A DNA stretch of 64,000 bases, from assembly GCA_022826745.1 (NCBI GenBank), contig JAJDUI010000010.1, positions 124,001 through 188,000 of the forward strand. The letters run 5' to 3'. Source of the stretch: Thermoanaerobaculia bacterium (lineage in GTDB: Bacteria > Acidobacteriota > Thermoanaerobaculia > Multivoradales > Multivoraceae). The first letter of the stretch is position 1. Each line of letters begins with the position of its first letter. Positions 16,333 through 25,748 of this stretch are shown piece by piece. The translations under genes and the position numbers were made by a program. Under the pieces are notes generated by a model. The model was not told the origin of the DNA. It was given only the letters and a program-made list of their open reading frames with translations, and ran no database searches.

Positions 16333-17679
16333 GTGGAACGCTTCTACATCGAGACGTGGGGCTGCCAGATGAACGAACTGGACAGCCAGCGCATGGCCGG
16401 GCAGTTGATGCAGCAGGGCCTGCTGCCGACGCGCGCGCTCGAGGAGGCCGACCTGATCCTCCTGAACTCCTGCTCGGTTCGTGAGAAGGCGGCCCAGAAG
16501 GCCTACTCCCGGCTGGGGGAGTACCGGCTGCTCAAACGGGTCCGTGAGAACCTCAGGATCGGATTCTGCGGCTGCGTGGCTCAGCAGGAAGGCGAAGAAG
16601 CGTTGCGCCGGATTCCCGATCTCGACTTCGTCGTCGGTACCGGCCGCGTAGGGGAACTCGGGTCCGTTCTCGGACGCAGCCGCAATGGAGAGCGCGTCCT
16701 GGCGGTCGGCTTCCCGGACGAACGCCCGTACGACTTCGAGGCGATCAGCCGGGACACCGCCCACAAGGGCATGGTCACGATCATCGAGGGCTGCAACAAG
16801 CGCTGCACCTTCTGCGTCGTCCCGAACACACGGGGAGCGGAGCGCTGCCGGCCGATGGCGGACATCCTGCGCGAGATCGAGCACCTTCTGGACTACGGCT
16901 TCGTTGAGATCGAACTCCTGGGCCAGACCGTGAACCACTGGCGCGAACCCGAGCCGCCGCTCGGCAGCGGTCGGGATCGGGACTTCGCCGACCTGCTCAA
17001 CGCAGCCGCCGTCCTGCCCGGCCTGAAGCGCCTGCGCTTCGTGACCTCCTATCCGCGCGACTTCACCGACCGGATGATCCGCGCCGTAGCCCGCCACGAG
17101 AACATCTCGCCCTACCTTCACCTGCCGGTGCAGTCGGGATCGAATCGCGTGCTGCGCCGGATGGGCAGGGGATACACGGTGGAGGAGTACCTCGCGCTGG
17201 TGGACCGCCTGCGAGCGGCACGCGGGGGCCTCGCTTTGTCCACCGACCTGATCGTCGGCTTTCCCGGCGAGTCCGAAGAGGACTTCCAGCGCACCCTGGA
17301 GCTGGTGGAATCGGTACGTTTCGCGACGGTGTTCGCGTTCAGGTACAGCCCCAGGCCGAACACGGCGGCCATCCGGCTACCGGCGTCGGACGAGGTGCCC
17401 CGCGAGGTCGCCGACCAGCGGTTGCAGCGTGTCTTCAAGGCACAGTCCGCGATCCAGCGCGCGCTGAACGAGGAACTCGTGGGCTCGGAGTTCGACCTCC
17501 TCGTGACGGGTTGGAGCCGGCGTGCCGGACACCAGTCGGGGCGCACGGACTGCCACCGGATCGTCCACTTTCCGGCGCCCGAGCAGCCGGTGGAAACGGG
17601 CTCGCTGGTACGGGTCCGGACACTTCAGGCCTACGACCACTCCCTGATGGGCGAACTTCTCGCCAGTCGCGTAGGATGA
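16333..17679 (+). CDS. miaB: tRNA-2-methylthio-N6-isopentenyladenosine synthase MiaB
   Basis: MiaB (448 aa) methylthiolates isopentenylated A37 of tRNA. The UPF0004 domain has Cys11 (TWGCQMNE), Cys47 (NSCSVREKA) and Cys81 (GFCGCVAQQ) for one iron-sulfur cluster. The radical-SAM triad is CNKRCTFC (about 154-161). A TRAM domain follows at the C-terminus (about 380-445). The GTG start has no Shine-Dalgarno, but TAATCT lies 7 nt upstream, so the mRNA may be leaderless. The gene ends in a 4 nt overlap with the bifunctional nuclease gene. Confidence 0.95.
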   Translation: MERFYIETWGCQMNELDSQRMAGQLMQQGLLPTRALEEADLILLNSCSVREKAAQKAYSRLGEYRLLKRVRENLRIGFCGCVAQQEGEEALRRIPDLDFVVGTGRVGELGSVLGRSRNGERVLAVGFPDERPYDFEAISRDTAHKGMVTIIEGCNKRCTFCVVPNTRGAERCRPMADILREIEHLLDYGFVEIELLGQTVNHWREPEPPLGSGRDRDFADLLNAAAVLPGLKRLRFVTSYPRDFTDRMIRAVARHENISPYLHLPVQSGSNRVLRRMGRGYTVEEYLALVDRLRAARGGLALSTDLIVGFPGESEEDFQRTLELVESVRFATVFAFRYSPRPNTAAIRLPASDEVPREVADQRLQRVFKAQSAIQRALNEELVGSEFDLLVTGWSRRAGHQSGRTDCHRIVHFPAPEQPVETGSLVRVRTLQAYDHSLMGELLASRVG

Positions 17680-18257
17680 CCGGGATGACGGCGGACGAGG
17701 CCAAGGCCCGGTCGACCCGGGAGGAATCCGAGGACCGGAAGATCCCGGCCGAGGTCCATGGCCTGATGATGGAGCCGAACTCCAACCAGCCGATCGTGAT
17801 CCTGCGGCTGCACGAACATGACCCGGAAGGGAGTTCGGTCGTTCCGATCTGGATCGGCATCTTCGAGGCGGGCGCCATCCAGCTTGCCATCGAGGGCAGG
17901 GACCCCGGCCGGCCGATGACTCACGATTTGCTGAAGAATGCTCTCGATCTGGTGGGCGCCGAGGTGATCGAGGTGGTCGTGAGAGCGATCGAGGGAAACA
18001 CGTTTCTGGCGGTGGTCGAGCTCGTCGAACGAACGGGCGAGCATCGCCTTCTCGATGCAAGGCCCAGCGACGCCATTGCCCTCGCCCTGCGCGCCGGTGC
18101 GCCACTCTTCGTCCGGCAGTCGGTGGCCGATCTCGCCCGCGTCAAGCAGTCCGACGAGGACGCCGGCGAAGCCCCCACGGCGGGAGCGGACGAGAAGAAG
18201 ATGAAGAAGTGGCTGGAGGAACTCGACCCGAAGGCGTTGGGAAAGTACGAGATGTAG
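17676..18257 (+). CDS. Bifunctional nuclease family protein (DUF151)
   Basis: A 193 aa protein of the bifunctional nuclease (BFN/DUF151) family. Typical segments are VVPIWIGIFEAGAIQLAIEG, RPMTHDLLKNALDLVGAEV and DARPSDAIALALRAGAPLFV. Members in plants and Thermotoga have reported nuclease activity, while the bacterial role is unsettled. The start at 17676 overlaps the miaB stop; an ATG 9 nt later is also possible. The C-terminal tail is charged and lysine-rich (about 165-193). Confidence 0.9.
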   Translation: MTGMTADEAKARSTREESEDRKIPAEVHGLMMEPNSNQPIVILRLHEHDPEGSSVVPIWIGIFEAGAIQLAIEGRDPGRPMTHDLLKNALDLVGAEVIEVVVRAIEGNTFLAVVELVERTGEHRLLDARPSDAIALALRAGAPLFVRQSVADLARVKQSDEDAGEAPTAGADEKKMKKWLEELDPKALGKYEM

Positions 18258-18264
18258 CCGGCCG

Positions 18265-19179
18265 ATGCCGACTAAGGAAGGCGATACCAGACCCGGCACC
18301 GCGCACACTGTCGGGGAAGTTCGCCGTCCCGACGGCCGCCCGGTCGGCCGGATGGTGCCCTTGGCCCGAATCGAACCCGACCCGGATCAGCCCCGGCGCG
18401 AACTCGGGAGTCTGGACGGCCTGACCGCCTCGATTCGCGCCAGAGGCGTGCTCGAACCAATCCTGGCGCGGCCGATCGACCAGGTCGGTCCGACCGGGGG
18501 GGCCTACCGCCGGTACCGGATCATCTCCGGTGAACGGCGTTTCCGCGCCGCGCGGCGGGCCGGACTCAGGGAGATTCCGTTGATCGAGATGGAGGTCTCG
18601 CCACGAGACGCCCTGGAGATCGCCCTGGTCGAGAACCTCCAGCGAGCCGATCTGACGCCGTTCGAGGAAGCCGAGGGTCTGAGGACCCTGGTCGAACGCC
18701 ATGGCTACACGCACGATCGGGTCGCCGCCGCGGTCGGGCGGTCCCGGGTCAGCGTGACGGAATCCCTCGGGCTCCTGCGCATGCCCGGCGGCGCGCGCGA
18801 AACCGCCGTCGAGCTCGGCGTGGCGTCGAGCAAGTCCATTCTGCTCGAGGTGATGAAGCTGGGCTCGGAGGCTTCGATGATCCGGATGCTGGAACGGATC
18901 GCGGAACACGGCCTGACGCGCGCGGAAGTTCGCGCCGAGATCCGGAAACGGCGAGCCCTCGCGGATGACCACGAAGCAGAGGCCGCCGCGGCGGAAACGG
19001 TCGGCGCCGGGCAGGAGGCCGGGATGAAGGCTCACGTGTTCCGGTTTCGGTCGGGCGACGACCGGTTCAGCGTGTCGCTCAGCTTCAGGCAGGAGGTCGT
19101 GGAAGAGAGCGACCTCATCCGCGCTCTCGAGGAGCTTCTGGCCGAGCTTCGGCGGGGCCGGGACGAGACGGGACCGTAG
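18265..19179 (+). CDS. ParB-like partition/N-terminal nuclease-domain protein
   Basis: A 304 aa ParB/Spo0J-family protein. The ParB N-terminal domain (about 32-125) has PDPDQPRRELGSLDGLTASI and the box II motif GERRFRAARRAG, then VENLQRADLTPFEEAEGL. A helix-turn-helix follows (VAAAVGRSRVSVTESLGLL). No parA gene is adjacent, unlike canonical chromosome partition loci, so this may be a second, Noc-like or orphan ParB. The C-terminus (about 255-300) is not obviously the usual dimer domain. I saw no CTP-motif departure in box II. Confidence 0.85.
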   Translation: MPTKEGDTRPGTAHTVGEVRRPDGRPVGRMVPLARIEPDPDQPRRELGSLDGLTASIRARGVLEPILARPIDQVGPTGGAYRRYRIISGERRFRAARRAGLREIPLIEMEVSPRDALEIALVENLQRADLTPFEEAEGLRTLVERHGYTHDRVAAAVGRSRVSVTESLGLLRMPGGARETAVELGVASSKSILLEVMKLGSEASMIRMLERIAEHGLTRAEVRAEIRKRRALADDHEAEAAAAETVGAGQEAGMKAHVFRFRSGDDRFSVSLSFRQEVVEESDLIRALEELLAELRRGRDETGP

Positions 19180-19237
19180 GGCTCGGCGCCAGAAGGACGG
19201 CGCGGGTCGTTGCCGCCTGCCGCCCGTTCGCGCATGG

Positions 19238-19272
19238 CTGGAGTCTGATAATGTCCATTATGTAAACTCCAG
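19238..19272. promoter_or_regulatory. Nested inverted repeat before lptF-lptG fusion
   Basis: Two nested inverted repeats share one centre: an outer CTGGAGT/ACTCCAG pair and an inner ATAATG-TC-CATTAT palindrome. The inner block is strikingly AT-rich for this genome and contains GATAAT and CATTAT boxes that could serve as -10 elements. It ends 34 bp before the lptF-lptG start, so a repressor operator over the promoter or a leader hairpin are both possible. Confidence 0.55.
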
Positions 19273-19306
19273 CAAGGAAGCCGGCCACCCGGGGCGATGA
19301 GTCAGA

Positions 19307-21748
19307 ATGGCGGCTGAAACCGCGATGTACCGACTCCTCGACCGCTACATCCTCCGTGAGACGACGGGACCGCTCGTTCTCGGGCTCCTGGTGTTCACGT
19401 TCCTGGCCCTCATGCAGGAGCTCTTCCAGTACGCGGAGATGATCATCGGCCGCAACGTGGAGGCTGCGGTCGCCCTCCAGCTCCTGGGCTACAGCCTGCC
19501 GCACATCGTCGTCCTGACGATCCCGATGGCCTTCCTGTTCGCGATCCTCATCGCGATCGGCCGCCTGGCGGCGGACAGCGAGCTGGTGGCCATGAGGGCC
19601 TCGGGTATCAGCCTGTGGGCCATCTACCGGCCGATCCTGCTCATGAGCCTGGTCCTTGCGGGCCTGACCGGCTACCTGAGCACGGTCACGCTACCCGCGG
19701 GCAACAAGGCGATCAGCGACCTCCGACTGTCGATTCTGACCCGAAACGTCAGTCAGCAGGTCAAGCCGAAGGTCTTCTACGACCAGCTTCAGGATCGTGT
19801 CCTCTACGTCTTCGAGACCCCCGAGAACGACGAAGGGTGGCGAGGGGTCTTCCTCGCCGACGCCGTGCCGGGCCCGGAACAGCAGGTGATCGTGGGCGAA
19901 ACCGGCCGGATCGATCTGAACCAGGCCACCGGCCAGGCGGTCCTTCGGTTCGGCGTCGCCGACGTCCACGAGGTGGACACGAACAACCCGGGCGCCTACC
20001 AGCTCCAGCGACTCAGGGACGCAAACATCGCACTCGAGGACAGCCTCTTCCGGCACGAAGAGCGACTGGTACTGGCGAAGGACGTCCGTTCCATGACTCT
20101 CCCCGAGCTCTTCGACCGGACCGTGGAGCCCGGAAGAACCGCGTCGGAGCGGAACAGGGCGTTGGTCGAGATCCACAAGAAGTTCGCCATCCCGGCCGCC
20201 TGTCTGGTGTTCGGCCTCTACGGAATCCCGCTCGGTTTCCGAAACCGGCGGGGCGGCCGCTCTTCCGGTTTCCTCGTGTCGGTCGGCATCTTCCTCTTCT
20301 ACTACGTCCTGCTGGGGAACGGAGAGGAGGCGGCAGCGAGCGGTCAACTTCCCCCCTGGCTGGCCATGTGGGCACCGAACATCGTTCTGAGCGTCCTCGG
20401 CACCTTCCTGCTGTGGCGCCGCAACCGGGACAAGAGCCTGATGATCAGCGCTCTCGACCGATTTGCGCGGGATCACCTGTGGCGGCGCTTCGCCCGCCTC
20501 GGGCGCCGGCGGGAACTCCTGGGACGCAGGCGTCGCGCCCGGGAGCATCGGCTCGCGCGTGTGCGGCCGCAGTCGCTGGCCTCCTCCCCCACCCCGGCAC
20601 GCGTGAAGGTTCTCGTGGAGCCACCGACCTTCCGCTTCCCCGGAGTTCTGGACCGCTACATCTTCGGCGTGTTCGTTCGGGTGCTGGCCGTGACGATCGT
20701 GGCCGCCCTCGCCGTCTTCATCGTCTCCGACTTCACCCAGCTCGTCGACGAGATGCTCCGGAACAATGTCCGTTCCAGTGTTTTCGTCGAGTACTACCAG
20801 TACCTGTCCCTCCAGGTCTTCTACGACAACGCGCCCGTTCTCGTCCTGGTCACGACTCTCGTCACCTTCGGCCTGCTGTCCCAGCGCAACGAAGTCGTGG
20901 CCGCCAAGGCGCTTGGGTTCAGCCTGTTTCGACTGGCCGTGCCGGCCCTGTTCGCGGCGGTCGGCGTCGCCCTCCTGAGCGCCGCGCTGGAGAACTCGGT
21001 TCTACCGGCCTCGAACGCGAAGGTCGTTGAAATGAGGGACCGGATACGGGGCGGTTCCGGTCCCGTCAAGAGCTATCACCGGGCCGACCGTCAGTGGCGT
21101 TTCGCCCAGGAAGAGAACGGTGGCGGCTACATCTACAACTACCGGCACTACGACGCGGACCGGGCCACGTTGCGGCGCCTCCAGGTGTTCCGTTTCGACG
21201 CTCAACACAGGCTCACCCGGCGTCTCTATGCGGCCGCGGCCCGGTACGTCCCTGGCGACCGCAAGGGCCGCTGGGAACTGGTGGATGCCTGGATTCGGGA
21301 GTTCGACGGCCTGACGATCACCAATAGCCAGCGATTCGCCGGTCCCCAGCCGGTGGATCTCCCGGAGGAGCCGGAGTTCTTCAACACGGAGGTGAAGTAC
21401 GCGGAGCAGATGAACCGGCTCGAACTCCGCCGCCACATCGACGAACTCGTGGCAGCGGGAACGGACGTGCCGGAGCTGGAGATGCAGCTCCACAACAAGA
21501 CCGCGATGCCTGTCGTCAGCCTGGTGATGGCCCTGGTCGCGCTGCCCTTCGCCTTCCGCCTCGGCCGCCAGGGCGCGCTGTACGGCATTGGCATTTCCAT
21601 CGTCGTGGGAATCGTGTACTACACGGTGATCAGCGTCTTCACCACCCTGGGCCAGTCCGAGGCCCTGCCGCCGCTGATCGCCGCCTGGAGTCCCAACGCG
21701 CTGTTCGCGACGCTGGCGCTCTACCTCTTTCTGGGCGTACGAACCTGA
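19307..21748 (+). CDS. LptF-LptG fusion permease for LPS export
   Basis: An 813 aa protein with two complete YjgP/YjgQ permease halves. Half one (about 1-395) starts LLDRYILRETTGPLVLGLLV and shows the usual order of three helices, periplasmic domain and three helices (for example EIHKKFAIPAACLVFGLYGI near 285). A basic cytoplasmic linker (about 395-445) leads to half two, which restarts with LDRYIFGVFVRVLAVTIV and contains ELEMQLHNKTAMPVVSLVMA. LptF and LptG are normally separate proteins of about 360 aa. With LptB it would form the inner-membrane LPS extractor. ATG 19325 is an alternative start. Confidence 0.9.
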   Translation: MAAETAMYRLLDRYILRETTGPLVLGLLVFTFLALMQELFQYAEMIIGRNVEAAVALQLLGYSLPHIVVLTIPMAFLFAILIAIGRLAADSELVAMRASGISLWAIYRPILLMSLVLAGLTGYLSTVTLPAGNKAISDLRLSILTRNVSQQVKPKVFYDQLQDRVLYVFETPENDEGWRGVFLADAVPGPEQQVIVGETGRIDLNQATGQAVLRFGVADVHEVDTNNPGAYQLQRLRDANIALEDSLFRHEERLVLAKDVRSMTLPELFDRTVEPGRTASERNRALVEIHKKFAIPAACLVFGLYGIPLGFRNRRGGRSSGFLVSVGIFLFYYVLLGNGEEAAASGQLPPWLAMWAPNIVLSVLGTFLLWRRNRDKSLMISALDRFARDHLWRRFARLGRRRELLGRRRRAREHRLARVRPQSLASSPTPARVKVLVEPPTFRFPGVLDRYIFGVFVRVLAVTIVAALAVFIVSDFTQLVDEMLRNNVRSSVFVEYYQYLSLQVFYDNAPVLVLVTTLVTFGLLSQRNEVVAAKALGFSLFRLAVPALFAAVGVALLSAALENSVLPASNAKVVEMRDRIRGGSGPVKSYHRADRQWRFAQEENGGGYIYNYRHYDADRATLRRLQVFRFDAQHRLTRRLYAAAARYVPGDRKGRWELVDAWIREFDGLTITNSQRFAGPQPVDLPEEPEFFNTEVKYAEQMNRLELRRHIDELVAAGTDVPELEMQLHNKTAMPVVSLVMALVALPFAFRLGRQGALYGIGISIVVGIVYYTVISVFTTLGQSEALPPLIAAWSPNALFATLALYLFLGVRT

Positions 21749-21750
21749 CG

Positions 21751-22932
21751 TCAGGCGACCGCGCGGCGAAGCGTGGGGACCCGGTCGAGCTGCTCCCAGG
21801 GGAACTCGGACCGCCCGAAATGGCCATAGGCCGCGGTCTGGAGGTAGCGCGGCTGGCGCAGACTCAGCCCGTCGATGATCGCAAGCGGTTCGAGGGCGAA
21901 CTCACTCGTGACGATCTCCTCGAGTAGCCGGTCCGTAAGACCCTCCCGGGCGGTGCCGAAGGAATCCACGTGGACCGAAACGGGCTTTGCGACGCCAATG
22001 GCGTACGCCAGTTGCACTTCCAGCCGATCGGCCATCCCGGCCGCCACCAGGTTCTTGGCCACGTACCGGGCCATGTAGCTGGCGGAGCGGTCCACCTTGG
22101 TCGGATCCTTGCCGGAGAACGCGCCACCGCCGTGGTGACCGACGCCGCCGTAGGTATCGACGATGATCTTCCGTCCCGTCAGTCCGCAGTCCCCCTGCGG
22201 ACCGCCGGTCACGAAGTTGCCGGTGGGATTGACGTGGAGCTTCGTCTCGTGTGCGCCGGCCTCGCGATACAGGTCGCCCGGCAGCGAGGCCCTCACCACA
22301 TGTTGACGCACGACCCGTTCGATCTCAACGTGCTCGACGCCGACCGCGTGCTGGGTGGAAACCACGACCGTGTCGATCCGGTGGGCTTCCCCATCCTCCC
22401 CGTACTCGACGGTGACCTGGGACTTGCCGTCCGGACGCAACCAGTCGAAGTCCCCCGAACGGCGCAATTCGGCAAGTCGCCGCGTCAGGCGATGCGCCAG
22501 TTCGATCGGCAACGGCATGAAGTCCGCCGTCTCCCGGCAGGCGTAGCCGAACATCATTCCCTGGTCACCGGCGCCGCCCCTGTCGACGCCGAGGGCGATG
22601 TCCGCGGATTGCTCGTCGAGCCGAACCTGCACTTCACAGTCGTCGGCGCCGAAGCCGGCCCCCGTTTCGCCATAGCCGATGTCGCGGATCGTCTTTCGCG
22701 CCACGGCCTCGTAGTCGATCTCGTCGTCGCCGGAACGAAGCGTGATTTCGCCAGCGAGCACCACGAGGTCGGTGCTGACCAGCGTCTCGCACGCCACTCG
22801 GGCCCTCGGATCCCGGCTCAGTGCGGCATCGAGGACGGCGTCCGAGATCTGGTCCGCGACCTTGTCGGGATGTCCCTCGGTAACCGACTCGGAAGTGAAC
22901 AACCGGCGCATTCCGGTCGCGGGCCTCGACAT
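21751..22932 (-). CDS. metK: S-adenosylmethionine synthase MetK
   Basis: MetK (393 aa) makes S-adenosylmethionine from ATP and methionine. Motifs are [20 protein letters not shown] at the N-terminus, [13 protein letters not shown] near 125 and [19 protein letters not shown] near 260. The ATG at 22932 is preferred because TAGTGT lies 8 nt upstream (leaderless pattern). The ATG at 22911 would fit most homologues slightly better and has a distant GAGG. No SAM riboswitch is visible in the 89 bp gap to the divergent methylase gene. It converges on the lptF-lptG fusion with a 2 bp gap. Confidence 0.96.
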   Translation of the reverse strand: MSRPATGMRRLFTSESVTEGHPDKVADQISDAVLDAALSRDPRARVACETLVSTDLVVLAGEITLRSGDDEIDYEAVARKTIRDIGYGETGAGFGADDCEVQVRLDEQSADIALGVDRGGAGDQGMMFGYACRETADFMPLPIELAHRLTRRLAELRRSGDFDWLRPDGKSQVTVEYGEDGEAHRIDTVVVSTQHAVGVEHVEIERVVRQHVVRASLPGDLYREAGAHETKLHVNPTGNFVTGGPQGDCGLTGRKIIVDTYGGVGHHGGGAFSGKDPTKVDRSASYMARYVAKNLVAAGMADRLEVQLAYAIGVAKPVSVHVDSFGTAREGLTDRLLEEIVTSEFALEPLAIIDGLSLRQPRYLQTAAYGHFGRSEFPWEQLDRVPTLRRAVA

Positions 22933-23021
22933 GGGCCGCGACACTAGCAAGTTCCAGGACAAAATCCACGCCCGGAGACTTCCCTCGCCGGCCGGCGCCG
23001 AGCCATAACATCGCCAGCGCG

Positions 23022-23867
23022 ATGATCCGCAGCCGGAACAATCCGCAGGTCAGAACGATCCGGCGACTGCGCAGCGCGCATGGGCGGAGGAACGCCGAAC
23101 TCCTCCTGCTCGAGGGCCCGCACCTGGCAGCGGCCGCCGCCGAGGCCGGTCTCACGCTGCGCCACCTCCTGGTCACGCCCGACTTCCAATCCCGGCATGG
23201 CGATCTCGTAGATCACATCGAGCACGAGTCCGGCGCACGCGCAGCCGTGATCGATCCCCAACGTCTCCGCGAGCAGGCGGATGCGGATGCTCCCCAGGGA
23301 ATCGCGGCCGTCGCCGAATCGCCCGGCACCTGGAAGACGGCCGGGAGCACAACTGCCCTACTGGATCCCGGCCTTCACCTCTATGCCGACGGCATCCAGG
23401 ATCCGGGCAACCTCGGCGCCATGGCCCGATCCGCCGAAGCCGCCGGCGCCGTGTCCCTGCTTCTTTCGCCAGGCACCGCCAGACCCGGCCACCCCCGTGC
23501 CCTCCGAGCCTCCGCCGGCAGCCTCCTTCGCATCCCCCTGTGCACCGATGTCGATGTAGACCGCCTTCCGTCCGATATCCGTCTTCTCGCCCTGACCCCT
23601 CACCCACCGGACCACGGCCGGGTTGCCACGGCGACACTGTTCTCAGATGACCGCGTCCCGTCGGGCCTCGTCCCCACCGACCCGATCCTCCTCGCCGTCG
23701 GCAGCGAGAGCAGAGGCCTCTCGCCCGCCCTCCTCGCTCGTGCCGACCTTCTCCTGGCGATCCCCATCGCCCCAGCTGTCGAGTCCCTCAACGCCACCGT
23801 CGCCGCGTCTCTCGCCCTGTTCGAACTGCGCCGCCTGCTCGAACTGGCGCAGCCTTCCCGCCGCTGA
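23022..23867 (+). CDS. SpoU/TrmH-family RNA 2'-O-methyltransferase
   Basis: A 281 aa SPOUT-class enzyme that would methylate a ribose in tRNA or rRNA using S-adenosylmethionine. The substrate-binding N-terminal domain (about 1-100) includes [16 protein letters not shown]. The three SpoU motifs are [31 protein letters not shown] and [20 protein letters not shown]. The exact RNA target cannot be told from sequence. It is divergent from metK and convergent with etfA, with only a 7 bp gap. Confidence 0.9.
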   Translation: MIRSRNNPQVRTIRRLRSAHGRRNAELLLLEGPHLAAAAAEAGLTLRHLLVTPDFQSRHGDLVDHIEHESGARAAVIDPQRLREQADADAPQGIAAVAESPGTWKTAGSTTALLDPGLHLYADGIQDPGNLGAMARSAEAAGAVSLLLSPGTARPGHPRALRASAGSLLRIPLCTDVDVDRLPSDIRLLALTPHPPDHGRVATATLFSDDRVPSGLVPTDPILLAVGSESRGLSPALLARADLLLAIPIAPAVESLNATVAASLALFELRRLLELAQPSRR

Positions 23868-23874
23868 CGGGTGA

Positions 23875-24804
23875 CTACCCGGAACGTCTCGCTTCCAGCA
23901 GGCGGGTCAACGCCGGCGCGACGTCATGGAGGTCGGCGACGATGCCGTAGTGGGCGACGCTGAAGATGGGGGCTTCGGGGTCCCTGTTGACGGCGACGAT
24001 GACGCGGGAGCCACTCATCCCCATCAGATGCTGGATCGAGCCCGATACGCCGAGGGCGACGTAGAGGTTCGGGGCGACGATGTGGCCGCTCGATCCGACC
24101 TGGTGCTCACGGGGCAGCCAGCCGTTGTCGACCACGGGCCGGCTCGCTCCGAGTTCGGCGTCCAGCGCCGAGGCCAGGTCGGCCGCGACGGAGACCTCGT
24201 CCGGGCCGCCGACCCCGCGGCCGGCGGTAACGATCCGCTCGGCACCCGGCAGATCGACGCCGCCCGCACCTGCCGCTTCACGGCCGAGAATCTCGCGTTC
24301 CCGGTGCCGTTCGACGTCGGCCGGCCGACCGACCTCGAACACCCGCTCCGGCGACTCCACCGGATCGTGGCCGCCGAACGCGCCGATCTGCACCGTGGCG
24401 ACGACGAGTCGCCTCTTCGGTCGAACTTCGGCCCGGAGCCTGGCCTGGAGGATGGCCCGGCTGAAACGGAGGCCGCCGCAAGCGTCGAGCGTCGCCGAGC
24501 TCACCGAGGCGACGTAGGCGGCGCCAAGCCGTACCGCGAGTCGTGGCGCGTACTCCGCCGACTGGTAGGTATGCGGGAGGAGAACCACTGTCGGCGCCGC
24601 CGGATCCCCGCCGCTCTCCCGAGAGATCAGGACGTGGAGCGCCTCCGCGTAGAGCCCTGGCGAGTAGGGACCGAGACTCTCTTCCTCCAGAAGGGCGACC
24701 CGGGAGTTGCCGCCGAGAGCCCGTCCGCAGGCACGAACTTCCTGCGTCCCCGGTCCACCGCCCGCGCCTTCGATCAGCCATACGACCGGTGCCGCCGAGT
24801 TCAG
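23875..24804 (-). CDS. etfA: Electron transfer flavoprotein alpha subunit
   Basis: EtfA (about 309 aa) carries the FAD that passes electrons from acyl-CoA dehydrogenases to the quinone pool. The C-terminal FAD motif is intact ([20 protein letters not shown] and [16 protein letters not shown]), as is [13 protein letters not shown]. No ATG, GTG or TTG is available at the expected N-terminus. The best start is a CTG that overlaps the etfB stop (CTGA), giving [14 protein letters not shown]. This start is uncertain. etfB lies directly upstream in the same unit. Confidence 0.9.
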   Translation of the reverse strand: MNSAAPVVWLIEGAGGGPGTQEVRACGRALGGNSRVALLEEESLGPYSPGLYAEALHVLISRESGGDPAAPTVVLLPHTYQSAEYAPRLAVRLGAAYVASVSSATLDACGGLRFSRAILQARLRAEVRPKRRLVVATVQIGAFGGHDPVESPERVFEVGRPADVERHREREILGREAAGAGGVDLPGAERIVTAGRGVGGPDEVSVAADLASALDAELGASRPVVDNGWLPREHQVGSSGHIVAPNLYVALGVSGSIQHLMGMSGSRVIVAVNRDPEAPIFSVAHYGIVADLHDVAPALTRLLEARRSG

Positions 24805-25607
24805 AGCGCCACCTCCCGTTCGAGGTGTGCGAGCAACTCCTCCGCTGCCGCCTCCGCCGAAACGCCCTCGATCACTACGCCGCCGGCGCCGGCAGGCGGC
24901 AAGGTGACGGATTCGGTTTCGGTCCCGGCGCCCGCGGCTCCCACCAGGCCCGCATCCACAGCCGAGCAATCCTCGCGGTGGAGCGGCTTCCTGCGGGCCT
25001 GAAGCGTTCCCCGGAGGGAAGCGAACCGCGGCTTGTTGATGCCGGCCTGAATCGCCAGTACGGCCGGCAGGTCCAGCCTCAGAAGCTCGTTCATGCCGCC
25101 CTCGAGTTCCCGGACGACGCGCGCCGACTGCCTGGGCGCGTCCAGCTCGACCGCCATGACCAGCCAGGCGTACGGAAGACCCAGGATCTCGGCAATCACC
25201 GCCGGAGTCGCCGCCTGGCCCAGGTCGTCCGACTGGGCTCCGGTCAGCACGAGGTCGCAGTGATCTTTCGCCAGTGCCGCCGCCAGAGCGCATCCGTCGG
25301 CCAGGGCATCACCTCCCTGCAATGCCTCACCGGCCAGGTGAACGGCACGGTCGGCGCCCAGCGCCAGGGCCTTTCTCAATGCCTCCTCGACCCGCGCCGG
25401 ACCGAGGCTGAACACGACCACCTCCGGCCGTTCCTCGCCGCGCGACACTTCGGCTTCGGCCAGGACGAGCGCTTCCTCCAGCGCGCAGAGGTCGCAACTG
25501 GAGATCACCCAGTTCAGATCGCTGTCGTCGATCTCCCTTCCGGAGTCGGCGATCCGCAGGTGGGAGTCCGTGTCCGGTACCTGTTTGATGCAGACGCCGA
25601 TCCTCAA
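24801..25607 (-). CDS. etfB: Electron transfer flavoprotein beta subunit
   Basis: EtfB (268 aa) binds AMP and pairs with EtfA. The N-terminus RIGVCIKQVPDTDSHLRI and the motif LVLTGAQSDDLGQAATPAVI are typical. The TTG start is supported by GGGAGGAGAGG just upstream; longer frames run into non-coding DNA. It is transcribed away from tolQ across a 141 bp gap with an inverted repeat. No acyl-CoA dehydrogenase or ETF-quinone oxidoreductase gene is in the window. Confidence 0.92.
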   Translation of the reverse strand: MRIGVCIKQVPDTDSHLRIADSGREIDDSDLNWVISSCDLCALEEALVLAEAEVSRGEERPEVVVFSLGPARVEEALRKALALGADRAVHLAGEALQGGDALADGCALAAALAKDHCDLVLTGAQSDDLGQAATPAVIAEILGLPYAWLVMAVELDAPRQSARVVRELEGGMNELLRLDLPAVLAIQAGINKPRFASLRGTLQARRKPLHREDCSAVDAGLVGAAGAGTETESVTLPPAGAGGVVIEGVSAEAAAEELLAHLEREVAL

Positions 25608-25710
25608 CCTCTCCTCCCGAGACCTATCTCCGCGGCACCCTGCCGGGCGCGCGAGCATAGCGCCGCGTCCGCGGCTACCGAAGCAGGTGGCTGGGCGGCT
25701 CCGCGAAGCC

Positions 25711-25726
25711 ATAGACGTCTGTCTAT
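25711..25726. promoter_or_regulatory. Inverted repeat in the etfB-tolQ divergent gap
   Basis: ATAGAC-GTCT-GTCTAT is a perfect 6-4-6 inverted repeat, and its left part also contains the palindrome AGACGTCT. A further CTGTCTGG follows. AGAC/GTCT half-sites are common in TetR-type operators, so this may control etfBA, tolQ or both. It sits 10 bp before a TAGTTT box that could be the tolQ -10 element. Confidence 0.5.
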
Positions 25727-25748
25727 CTGTCTGGTAGTTTTCCCTGCG

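Noticed and set aside
22933..23021. SAM riboswitch upstream of metK
   Set aside because: Only 89 bp separate metK from the divergent gene and no conserved riboswitch helices were found.
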